Below the pieces are notes generated by a model that saw nothing but the letters and a program-made list of their open reading frames with translations, had not been told where the DNA came from and made no database searches. From assembly GCA_020342025.1 (NCBI GenBank), contig CP070840.1, positions 2,110,677-2,128,095 on the forward strand: a DNA stretch of 17,419 nt, given 5' to 3'. The DNA comes from Deltaproteobacteria bacterium. GTDB lineage: Bacteria; Desulfobacterota; DSM-4660; Desulfatiglandales; HGW-15. Both the position numbers and the translations under genes were made by a program. Positions 1 to 6,757 of the stretch are shown here, one piece after another (positions within the stretch are counted from its first letter, which is position 1; the number at the start of each line of letters is the position of its first letter).

Positions 1-41
1 TTCATACCCATGCGTCCCAATCCGATCATCGCAATTTGCAC
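1..41 (-). CDS. 6-phosphogluconate dehydrogenase-like protein, N-terminal fragment cut by the window edge
   Basis: Only the first 13 codons lie inside the window. Read on the minus strand from a GTG at 41-39 they give MQIAMIGLGRMGM, the NAD(P)-binding Rossmann start (GLGRMG) typical of decarboxylating 6-phosphogluconate dehydrogenases and close relatives such as beta-hydroxyacid dehydrogenases. An AAGGAGG ribosome binding site sits six bases upstream (48-54), which supports the GTG start. 6-phosphogluconate dehydrogenase converts 6-phosphogluconate to ribulose-5-phosphate, the substrate of the isomerase at 6702-7721, but the two genes are far apart and any link is only metabolic. The family is likely; the exact member cannot be settled from 13 residues. 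Confidence 0.6.
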   Translation of the reverse strand, partial: MQIAMIGLGRMGM

Positions 42-95
42 TGGATCCCTCCTTTTCTTAGTTCATAATTGAGTCCTTACCTGAATCTAATACAT

Positions 96-246
96 GCGCA
101 TTTAATATTGTTAAAATTGTCATTGCGAGCCCTTCCAGTTCCTCAGGGTAAACTAGCGCGGCAATCTCATCCCTCACTGCGAGATTGCTTCGGAGTCCCG
201 CGAAGCGCGGGACTCCTCGCAATGACACCTTGGTTATCGCGTCTGT
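96..246. repeat. Dispersed palindromic repeat, GTCATTGCGAG family, copy 1
   Basis: The core runs from GTCATTGCGAG at 119-129 to its exact reverse complement CTCGCAATGAC at 216-226. Inside are the recurring words CAATCTC, GAGATTGCTTCG and the hairpin TCCCGCG/CGCGGGA. Homology to the copy at 1903-2039, which lies in the opposite orientation, extends beyond the core: about 23 bases on the left (the TTTAATATTGTT segment) and about 20 on the right. Open frames through it are repeat-derived and are not called as genes. Confidence 0.85.
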
Positions 247-278
247 ATGAGTATTCACGCAATCATTGCAACATCTTC

Positions 279-401
279 TTACCCATCAAAATCATCAGGA
301 GACATCTCTGAGACTTCGCTCCATCTTTCTCTAATATCATAAATCATCTGATCCAGCTGTGCTTTTTCAGATTCCCAATAGACTGGACCTGGTCTCTTCA
401 G
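279..401 (-). other. Possible small reading frame (40 codons) just past the flavoprotein gene
   Basis: A minus-strand frame overlaps the flavoprotein stop codon and runs to TAA at 281-279. It could encode an acidic, helix-prone peptide that includes PGPVYWESEKAQLDQMIYDI and ends SPDDFDG. The composition looks coding-like, but the frame has no ATG, GTG or TTG near its beginning. Only a CTG at 401 overlaps the upstream stop, and its AGGAG is too close to be a good ribosome binding site. It could be a small gene with a non-standard start, a gene remnant, or chance. Confidence 0.2.
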
Positions 402-1855
402 GACTCCTGTTCACAAGCCCTTCCTTTCAAATGGAAAAAGAATTTCAACCCTTTCTTGACCTTACCTGAGAAAATCTTGGGCGAGAAGAATGTCCCAGCA
501 ACCCGCTTATTGATTTCGCCAAGGGTTGGATAGGGATGTACCGCAGTGGCCAGTGTGGAAAGCTTCACCTTACCATTTAAGATGGCCACCCATTCACCGA
601 GCAGTTCCCCGGCTTGTGGCCCCAAGATCTGGACCCCGAGAGGCTTTTCTTTTGCATCCAGGATCATTTTGATCTTTCCCACCTTTTCCCCTTCGGCCAA
701 GCTTCTATCGTTGTCTTTGAATTCCTCTGTCCATACCGAATAATCGATCCCAGCTGCTTTGGCCGCCTTTTCATTCATGCCAATGCTGGCCAGCTCCGGA
801 TCTGTATATGTACACCATGGCAGGTAGGTGTAGTTCACTTTTCTGGGAAGATGAAAAATGGCATTGCTGATGACGATGCCCCCTTCATAACCAGCCGCAT
901 GGGTGAATAGGTAAGATCCCGTCGCATCGCCCGCTGCATATATGTGCTTTTGAGTCGTTCTGAGCCTGTTGTCCACCTGAAGGCCTTTGCCACTAAATTC
1001 CACACCCAAGTTTTCTAGTCCCAAATCTGCCAAATTGGCCTCCCTCCCCATGGCCACCAGAATCGTCTCTGCCCTGAGTGTCGTCTTTTGATCTTCTCGG
1101 TCCCTAATAGTTATCTCTCTTTCTGTCCCAAGGTCTTTCGTGCTCACCACGGTCGTGTTCAGATGGATTGTGACGCCCTCTGACCTCAGAGCCTCCATCA
1201 CCCCACCAGCCATGTCCTTGTCTTCTTTACTCAGAATCTGATTGCTCCGCTGTATCACAGAGACCTGTGTTCCCAGACGACAGAAGGCCTGGGCCATCTC
1301 TATGGCTATGGGTCCGGCTCCAAGGATAATCATGGACCTTGGGAGGTGGTCCAATGAAAAGATCTCTTTGTTGGTGATGAAAGGGGTCTTGTCCAGGCCC
1401 TCGATGGGAGGGATGGAGGGTGATGAGCCTGTGGCAATGACCCAATTTTTGGCCGAGTAGATCTTCCCGTTCAAACGAAGGCTGTGTTCATCCACGAAAG
1501 TGGCGTCTCCATATTCCACCTTGGCCCCCAAGCCACAGAATCTTTCCTCAGAATCGTGTTTTTGAATGGTTTGGATCACGGATTGAATTCTCTTTGCCAC
1601 TTGCTGATAATCCACAGGCCGAAGATCGACAGGGGGCAGACCAAATTCCTCCGCTTTTTTCATCTGATGATAAACTTGAGCGGTTCTGATCAGGGTCTTG
1701 CTGGGCACGCACCCGTAATGGAGGCAGTCACCGCCAAGTAGACTCTCCTTTTCAATGAGAAGTGTTTTAGCACCAAGTTGGGCGGCTCCGGCAGTGACCG
1801 TAAGACCTGCCGCCCCCGCACCTATGACGCCTATGTCAAAATCATATTTAGCCAT
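398..1855 (-). CDS. FAD-dependent pyridine nucleotide-disulfide oxidoreductase, MerA/Lpd-like
   Basis: 485 residues, full length for a class I flavoprotein disulfide reductase. The order is: FAD Rossmann motif GAGAAG (12-17), redox disulfide GGDCLHYGCVPSK (Cys44 and Cys49), ATGSSP (141-146), NAD(P)H Rossmann motif GAGPIAIE (179-186), second FAD motif YAAGD (306-310) and the dimerisation domain from about 345. In the C-terminal HPYPTLGE (440-447), Tyr442 stands where lipoamide dehydrogenase has its catalytic His (HPTLxE); mercuric reductase also has Tyr there. The protein lacks both the N-terminal metal-binding domain and the paired C-terminal cysteines of MerA (only Cys481 is near the end), so mercury reduction is not supported. 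An AGGGAGG site lies just upstream of the ATG. No E1/E2 dehydrogenase genes are adjacent. The family is certain; the substrate is unknown. Confidence 0.9.
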   Translation of the reverse strand: MAKYDFDIGVIGAGAAGLTVTAGAAQLGAKTLLIEKESLLGGDCLHYGCVPSKTLIRTAQVYHQMKKAEEFGLPPVDLRPVDYQQVAKRIQSVIQTIQKHDSEERFCGLGAKVEYGDATFVDEHSLRLNGKIYSAKNWVIATGSSPSIPPIEGLDKTPFITNKEIFSLDHLPRSMIILGAGPIAIEMAQAFCRLGTQVSVIQRSNQILSKEDKDMAGGVMEALRSEGVTIHLNTTVVSTKDLGTEREITIRDREDQKTTLRAETILVAMGREANLADLGLENLGVEFSGKGLQVDNRLRTTQKHIYAAGDATGSYLFTHAAGYEGGIVISNAIFHLPRKVNYTYLPWCTYTDPELASIGMNEKAAKAAGIDYSVWTEEFKDNDRSLAEGEKVGKIKMILDAKEKPLGVQILGPQAGELLGEWVAILNGKVKLSTLATAVHPYPTLGEINKRVAGTFFSPKIFSGKVKKGLKFFFHLKGRACEQES

Positions 1856-1902
1856 TGTTACCTCCCTATACTAAACAGTTTCCGATCCATAATGGAAACC
1901 AA

Positions 1903-2039
1903 TAGAGACAAGACAACTAAAGTGTCATTGCGAGGAGTTTCGCGCTTCGCGGGACGACGAAGCAATCTCAGGTGAAGGGTAAGATTGCCGCGCTCCCTTC
2001 GGTCGCTCGCAATGACAATTGTAACAATATTAAACGCGC
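1903..2039. repeat. Dispersed palindromic repeat, GTCATTGCGAG family, copy 2 (inverted relative to copy 1)
   Basis: The reverse complement of this segment matches copy 1 closely from end to end. It shares the TTTAATATTGTT flank, the CGCGGCAATCT middle, the GAGATTGCTTCG word, the CCCGCGAAGCGCG hairpin and a diverged right flank. It fills the spacer between the flavoprotein start and the DUF547 gene, so the two copies bracket the flavoprotein gene as inverted repeats. Confidence 0.85.
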
Positions 2040-2044
2040 TTGTA

Positions 2045-2803
2045 TTACCGTCCATTTAGAGACCAGTCATAAGAAAGGTATTCAACCTCAATTTCTTCAC
2101 GATTGGAATCCAACTCCTTTTTCAAATCCCCTTGGGCGTATTCTTGAAAAAAGCCGACAATATCGTTGCCAAAGTCCTCTTTAAACCACTTAAAGATACG
2201 GCTCACATAGAGCTTTTTACCTTCTACACGATTTCGCCTGGGATCATTGATAAAGGCCCGGGTCATCTCATCCAGCTGTTGATTCAGGACATCCCCCATA
2301 TAGGGCTCGGAGCGCAGGGGGGGACACCCTTTTGAGGCGCAATTAATGGCAAAATGGACCCGCGGGTCTTTGTACCTGGGACGAAGAATGCCATGTTCCA
2401 AATGATCCAGGGTGACCCGATCTCCATCAATCCGGGCGAGTCTCTTTTTCCAGGGGCTCTTGAAGATGCCCCCCAATTCCTTTATGGATTTGACACCAGG
2501 ATAACCGCTGAGGATCAGCTTGATGGTCCAGGCATTGTATGCATTGATGTAGAAGGCAAATTGCTCGTTGCGAGAGAGCTTGCCGGGCTCAGTTTTTTCG
2601 AGAACCTTCAGATATTGACCCAGTTTGCTCTCCTCATTCTTGAATCCTTGATAGTCCACCCCATCCTCTTTCACATATTTTTTCAGGAGCTCAGCGTAAA
2701 CGCTGTTATCCACTGCGCCAGAGGCCCAGCCTGCACCCACCTGGCCCGTCGTGAAGAAACATGAGAGGGCGGCTAGGAAGACGAAATATTTCCGATTAAG
2801 CAT
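2045..2803 (-). CDS. Exported DUF547 family protein
   Basis: 252 residues. An N-terminal signal peptide (basic MLNRK, then a hydrophobic stretch 6-19, with likely cleavage near residue 30) directs it across the inner membrane. The rest matches DUF547 as I know it: FYINAYNAWTIKLIL (84-98), DHLEHGILR (133-141), VHFAINCASKGCPPLR (149-164), SRIFKWFKEDF (201-211) and the terminal YLSYDWSLN. The conserved Asn, His and paired Cys (155 and 160) suggest an enzyme or metal site, but I know of no established function for the family. The start has a modest GGAG ten bases upstream. It lies downstream of the cyclase on the same strand, separated by 139 bases and a hairpin, so it may be transcribed separately. 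Confidence 0.85.
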   Translation of the reverse strand: MLNRKYFVFLAALSCFFTTGQVGAGWASGAVDNSVYAELLKKYVKEDGVDYQGFKNEESKLGQYLKVLEKTEPGKLSRNEQFAFYINAYNAWTIKLILSGYPGVKSIKELGGIFKSPWKKRLARIDGDRVTLDHLEHGILRPRYKDPRVHFAINCASKGCPPLRSEPYMGDVLNQQLDEMTRAFINDPRRNRVEGKKLYVSRIFKWFKEDFGNDIVGFFQEYAQGDLKKELDSNREEIEVEYLSYDWSLNGR

Positions 2804-2838
2804 TTCTGTTGTTCTCCATTTTAAACATTGCTCAAAGA

Positions 2839-2862
2839 ATAAAATCGCTGTCGCGATTTTAT
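2839..2862 (-). terminator. Perfect 10-bp hairpin between the cyclase and DUF547 genes
   Basis: The arms 2839-2848 and 2853-2862 are exact reverse complements around the loop TGTC. The stem is A/T-rich with a GCG core. On the minus strand the stem ends in a TTTTATT tract, so it could terminate cyclase transcripts weakly. The low GC content of the stem keeps this tentative. An 11-base palindrome AGGAAATTCCT lies nearby at 2890-2900. Confidence 0.4.
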
Positions 2863-2942
2863 ATAGCGCGAATACGCCGCTTTAGAAATAAGGAAATTCC
2901 TACGCTACGGAGCCTCAAAAAATTCTTTCAAGTGCCTGCTAT

Positions 2943-4403
2943 TTAAGCCGCGTCTTCCATCCACTTGTTAAGGATGTCTCTGTCTTTCTGATTGATGGAA
3001 GTGATCCTGAGATTGTTAACCGTTTTTCCTTTATGCTCTTCAACGGACAAAACCTTTGCGTAGATGTCGTCAAAGCAGTGGGCGTCCACACAAAAATCAA
3101 ATATGAGCTTGATATTTGTCAGCGGCCGGAGGGGAGGATCTACTGATGCTGTGATCACGCTCTCGTTCATGAGCATGGTCTCCCCGTTTATGGCCTCACT
3201 GGCAATTTTTTTGTCATCCACTTTCCAGCAGTGGAAGGGAAGACTGATTTCTACCCCACTTTCAGTATCCACTTGGAAACTGGACTTCACATTGTAAGGC
3301 GCTCCTATTTGGGAGACAGGATAGCTCACTAAGGGTTTCTTCAACCCCTTCATCATAACAGTCTGCGGAGGATCGGCTTTTACCAAGCCCTTGACCAGTC
3401 TGTAAGTGGACTCCCCGATCAGGACCTGTCCACCGGTGGTGTTGGACTCTATGCGAGCGGCCTCGTTTACCGCGTAGCCCACGATGCCATATTTTACACG
3501 TAATTCAGAACCGATATTCCCCACAATGACCGTTCCTGTGTTTATACCGATTCCCATCTCAAGGGGAGGATATCCTTCAGAGACGATCTCCTCATTCAGC
3601 TCCATCAAGGCGTTTTGCATGGCAAGGCCACAGGCAACCGCCCGTTCTGCATCATCATCGTGTCTGTCTGGAACCCCGAATACAGCCAGGATCGCATCTC
3701 CAATGAATTCGTCTATGACACCGTCATACGCCAAAATGACCTTGGACATCCGCTCAAGGTATCGATTCAGTAGCTGCACCATTTCTTCAGGGTCTCTGGT
3801 TTCAGAGAGGCGTGTAAATCCACGGAGATCGGACATCAGGATAGTTACTGTCTCGGTACGACCCCCAATTTTCTGCCCTTCTGGCGTTTCAAGGATTTCG
3901 TCTACGAGTTTCTTGGACAGATACCTTCCAAAGGTATCCCGAATAAAATCAACGAGACGGAGACGTTCTTCTGACACCTTGAGGATGGTCTTCAACATCT
4001 GGGTGCGGGTGTCCACGATCTCCTTGATTTCTAACGGGGTGTCGTCGGGCAAATCGATATCTCTTGCGCTGGGATCACCATTACGGTTTTGGAGACGTCG
4101 ATTGGTTGAAGCTATGGCTTCAAGGGGCGAGATGATTTTCCTGGTGAGAAAGCTTCTGAGGGTGACCATCATAAACGCAATGATGATCCCTATCAGGAAT
4201 ATGATCCTCATGGCGTACCAAAACAGATCGGCGGGGGCTGGATTATCGGTTAGGGATCTGTATAAGAGGGAACATACGAGTAAAATCGCCTCTATAACCA
4301 GAATACGCCAGAAAACACCCTTCAAAAGGATTTTTTTCACACTATTTTTCCCATTTTTGGAAAAATCAGATCCTATCACCCTCTCTTGCTTCGCTATCAT
4401 CAT
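2943..4403 (-). CDS. Membrane-bound class III nucleotide cyclase with HAMP-like linker
   Basis: 486 residues from the ATG at 4403, chosen because GAGGA precedes it by six bases. An in-frame ATG at 4442 adds 13 residues but sits behind a small hairpin. Two transmembrane helices (about 31-48 and 63-83) enclose a short external loop, then a HAMP-like linker, then FGRYLSKK (158-165) leading into the cyclase domain. Metal-binding aspartates are Asp192 (ILMSDLRGFT) and Asp236 (EFIGDAILAVFG); Asn313 and Arg317 of VNEAARIES are the transition-state residues. The purine-selecting positions hold Glu232 and Gly306 rather than the Lys and Asp/Thr of adenylyl cyclases, so the product base is uncertain. 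The last 80 or so residues resemble a PilZ-type beta domain ending LRITSINQKDRDIL, without a clear RxxxR. It probably makes a cyclic nucleotide in response to a membrane or cytoplasmic cue. Confidence 0.9.
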   Translation of the reverse strand: MMIAKQERVIGSDFSKNGKNSVKKILLKGVFWRILVIEAILLVCSLLYRSLTDNPAPADLFWYAMRIIFLIGIIIAFMMVTLRSFLTRKIISPLEAIASTNRRLQNRNGDPSARDIDLPDDTPLEIKEIVDTRTQMLKTILKVSEERLRLVDFIRDTFGRYLSKKLVDEILETPEGQKIGGRTETVTILMSDLRGFTRLSETRDPEEMVQLLNRYLERMSKVILAYDGVIDEFIGDAILAVFGVPDRHDDDAERAVACGLAMQNALMELNEEIVSEGYPPLEMGIGINTGTVIVGNIGSELRVKYGIVGYAVNEAARIESNTTGGQVLIGESTYRLVKGLVKADPPQTVMMKGLKKPLVSYPVSQIGAPYNVKSSFQVDTESGVEISLPFHCWKVDDKKIASEAINGETMLMNESVITASVDPPLRPLTNIKLIFDFCVDAHCFDDIYAKVLSVEEHKGKTVNNLRITSINQKDRDILNKWMEDAA

Positions 4404-4719
4404 ATGTGGTCCTCGCAAAAAGTTTGTCCCTTTGTCGCACATCCTGTGAAACCCTTACAGGGAGACGCCACTTTCCAAAACTAATAATGAAGAAACGATT
4501 GAGACACCTCTTCAAATCCATGGCTTAACCCAGGATGCAACGAAATATCACCATTTATTTCTTTCAGATAAAATAAGTCACAATTAGGAAGATTCAACGA
4601 ATAGTTAGAAATCTTTTGTCATTAGACGCCAGGCCCAAAGTTGGTAATCGACTACCCAATCCACCATTTTTCACCCCCAACCCCGTATCGAGTACGGGGC
4701 AAGCTCTGCCCGGCCCCTT

Positions 4720-4887
4720 CAGAGACTGTGTCGCAATTCGAAAAAACTGTCATTCCGGGCGAGCCCAAAGATTGTGGGCGAGACCCGGAATCCCGGAAAG
4801 TAGCGGAAAATCAAAACATTCTGGATCCCGGCTCGCATCCCAATCCGCGGGACTTGGCCGGGATGACGAATTATGACACAGCCTCTC
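4720..4887. repeat. Composite nested palindromic repeat (GTCATTCCGGG family)
   Basis: Inner element: GTCATTCCGGGC at 4749-4760 pairs with GGCCGGGATGAC at 4856-4867, with the internal words CCCGGAATCCCGG and GGATCCCGG. Outer arms: 4720-4740 and 4867-4887 are imperfect reverse complements (about 17 of 21 positions, sharing CTGTGTC and AATTCG). A third small palindrome, CCCCGTATCGAGTACGGGG, lies just left at 4681-4699. The element sits in a 660-base spacer (4443-5105) in which I see no gene; open frames through it are repeat translations. Confidence 0.75.
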
Positions 4888-5027
4888 AAGGGGGAGGGGG
4901 TGGATCAGCGCACAAAGACCTATCTCGGTCCTGTTAAAACCTGACACTAAGGATTTATGCGCAAGGAAACCCAAATCCACCATTTAATTGCGCTATCATT
5001 CCTGAAATCAGGGGAAAATTTTACAGG

Positions 5028-5057
5028 TTGTAAAAGTGCTGTGGGGTGTTGTAGTAT
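5028..5057 (+). promoter_or_regulatory. Weak sigma70-like promoter candidate upstream of the SlyD-like gene
   Basis: TTGTAA (5028-5033) and TAGTAT (5052-5057) are separated by 18 bases, each matching four of six consensus positions. They lie about 50 bases before the ATG at 5106. This is pattern matching only. Confidence 0.2.
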
Positions 5058-5105
5058 GTTTCCGGTTATTGATACATTTTTTCCACACATTGCCTGCAGC
5101 CTCCT

Positions 5106-5495
5106 ATGAGCTCTGCCATGGAAACGGAAAAGATAGATCTGCTCAAAAAAATAACACTATGCGTTGAGGCTGGGACTGCCCCTGATTCAATGGATTTGAC
5201 CCCACAGTCTTCTCAGTTCGAATTCATCTATGGGCTGGGCATCTCCGGCCTGACACCCTTTGAAACCCAATTGGCGGATAAGACCGTGGGAGAGGAGATT
5301 CGCCTCCACATAAATCGCGAGGAAATTCCACAGGTCTTCCAGCACCTGATGCTGTTCCCCTTGAACCTGCCCGATCATCTGGATGCCTTTTATCTAAAAC
5401 TTAAAGTCACAAAAGTGACTTCAGCAGATCAAAGAGAAGTGATCAAGGCATTGGCGGAAATAGCAAATTGTGAAGATCATTGCTGCGGTCACTGA
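5106..5495 (+). CDS. Small SlyD/FKBP-like protein with Cys/His-rich tail
   Basis: 129 residues. The segment FEFIYGLGISGLTPFETQL (38-56) followed by VGEEIRLHI (61-69) resembles the FKBP/SlyD fold pattern in which a phenylalanine-rich strand leads to G-x-G, a fixed Glu (E53) and a vGe strand. FKBP-type prolyl isomerases act as folding helpers. The C-terminus NCEDHCCGH (121-129) clusters three cysteines and two histidines and recalls the metal-binding tail of SlyD, though far shorter. Many FKBP active-site aromatics cannot be placed, so isomerase activity is doubtful. There is no clear Shine-Dalgarno site before the ATG at 5106; a second ATG is at 5118. It appears to be a single-gene unit between two repeat-filled spacers. 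The fold assignment is a similarity judgement. Confidence 0.6.
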   Translation: MSSAMETEKIDLLKKITLCVEAGTAPDSMDLTPQSSQFEFIYGLGISGLTPFETQLADKTVGEEIRLHINREEIPQVFQHLMLFPLNLPDHLDAFYLKLKVTKVTSADQREVIKALAEIANCEDHCCGH

Positions 5496-5540
5496 TGAAT
5501 CAGAGTAATACGAAGTTGCACAAAAAGGCGGAATATAAAC

Positions 5541-5640
5541 GTCATTACGAGGAGCCGCAGGCGACAAAGCAATCTCGCTCCAATGCTTTCGAACGCCGTG
5601 GCTTTGCGCGAGGAGATTGCTTCGCTCCGCTCGCAATGAC
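5541..5640. repeat. Dispersed palindromic repeat, GTCATTGCGAG family, copy 3
   Basis: It begins GTCATTACGAGGAG (one base changed in the core) and ends CTCGCAATGAC, with AGCAATCTCGCTC and GAGATTGCTTCGCTC inside. The flanks do not match copies 1 and 2 well. It occupies most of the 308-base spacer 5496-5803, in which no gene is seen. Confidence 0.8.
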
Positions 5641-5803
5641 AGTCTTAAATAATAACGCGGAATTACACAAGGAAGTAGCCGTTCAACTACAGCTCAAATT
5701 CGGTGGGAAAGATGCCCTTTGCAGAGGTTCAGATACTGCAGTTACAGGGCACAGGTGGAGGAAAGTCGCCACTTTTTAAAATCTAAATTCCGCAATCCCA
5801 ATT

Positions 5804-6757
5804 CTAGGGATCGTCCCCATAACGCTGCATTAATTCCTCCAGACGTTTGGCGCGTTCTTCCGTATTCTCGTCCACTACCGTGGACGTGGGGCCTTCAATG
5901 ATTCCCTTGTCGGACAGGACCTGCTTTATGAGGCGAGCGGAGGAATCCTGATAGATCTCCAGCAGACCTTGGAGATATTCTCCCTGATGCCATATCTGCT
6001 GCAGGTGGTCAGGATAGTCGCTTCGCTCACCGCCCAGATTGAGTGAGGAGGCTGTCACTTTCTGCCACGCCTTGGGCGCCAGGTTAGCCCCCACAGAAAC
6101 AACGCCGCTCAGACTGGGATAGGTTAAAAAGTGGGACTCGTCCCCATCGTAGATCTTGAAACCACTTCGCGCGCGAACCGCCTTCTGGTAGTTCCGGGCC
6201 CTATCAAGTGGGCCAACAAAGATGAGACCTTGGATGCAGTCCATTTGCGATAGCTCTTTGAGAATGCTGGTACGTACGTTGGTTCTCTTGAATGTGCTGG
6301 CGATTTGTTTTATCAGTTCGGGATCGTTATGCAGCAGAAATGGCTCTCTGACTGTAGTGCACAATTTTTTGTAAAGGGAAGGCAACCCGCGGTTGCTGTG
6401 GTAATAGAGGGGGGTGTCAATCCAGAATACTTGTCCCTTATATTTTCGTCTTCCCAGTCTCTTTTTCAGGCGTTGGAGAGTCTCATTTGTCTCTTCTTCC
6501 GTACTACGGGTTATCCAGATCAAAATGGGAACCCGGCCCCGAACCACGACTAGGGCCTTTTCCAGCAGTTCATCCCTTTGTCCTGGATCCAGGTTTTTCC
6601 CCTCCCCTGTTTGAGGGCTGGCCAAAAGTACGGCCTGGACATGGGGTAGCACCCGGTCAAGATGTCTCCCCAGACCTCGCCCATCAATATCACCACTCTT
6701 CTTAAGCGGTGTTATCAGATCGACGATCAGTCCCCGTGGTGAGGTTGAGACCTCCAT
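5804..6757 (-). CDS. DapA/N-acetylneuraminate lyase superfamily aldolase, divergent
   Basis: 317 residues, close to the usual length of this class I aldolase TIM-barrel family. The N-terminus GLIVDLITPLKKSGDID fits the family opening (GvivalvTPf..dG.iD). QTGEGKNL (49-56) matches the GTTGE...L loop with its first Thr lost, TPLYYHSNRGL (115-125) carries the conserved tyrosines, Lys167 in ILKELS is the expected Schiff-base lysine, and IYDGDESHF with GVVSVGANLAPK (218-229) completes the pattern. The Arg of true dihydrodipicolinate synthase cannot be aligned cleanly, so lysine synthesis is not assigned; a pyruvate- or 2-oxoacid-dependent aldolase is plausible. The gene overlaps the upstream isomerase by 56 bases, and a GGGAGGAAAGGA stretch inside that gene precedes its ATG by 11-12 bases, suggesting coupled translation. 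Confidence 0.82.
   Translation of the reverse strand: MEVSTSPRGLIVDLITPLKKSGDIDGRGLGRHLDRVLPHVQAVLLASPQTGEGKNLDPGQRDELLEKALVVVRGRVPILIWITRSTEEETNETLQRLKKRLGRRKYKGQVFWIDTPLYYHSNRGLPSLYKKLCTTVREPFLLHNDPELIKQIASTFKRTNVRTSILKELSQMDCIQGLIFVGPLDRARNYQKAVRARSGFKIYDGDESHFLTYPSLSGVVSVGANLAPKAWQKVTASSLNLGGERSDYPDHLQQIWHQGEYLQGLLEIYQDSSARLIKQVLSDKGIIEGPTSTVVDENTEERAKRLEELMQRYGDDP

Noticed and set aside
3484..4449. 321-codon open frame on the plus strand opposite the cyclase gene
   Set aside because: It lies antisense to a cyclase with all catalytic motifs; its translation is rich in Arg and Ser and has no recognisable domain, as expected for a shadow frame.
4616..4876. Open frames through the GTCATTCCGGG repeat
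   Set aside because: Translations of this repeat type are well-known false genes; no ribosome binding site or domain.
4889..4902. G-rich run as a possible G-quadruplex
   Set aside because: Only two long G-runs are present, too few for a standard four-tract quadruplex.
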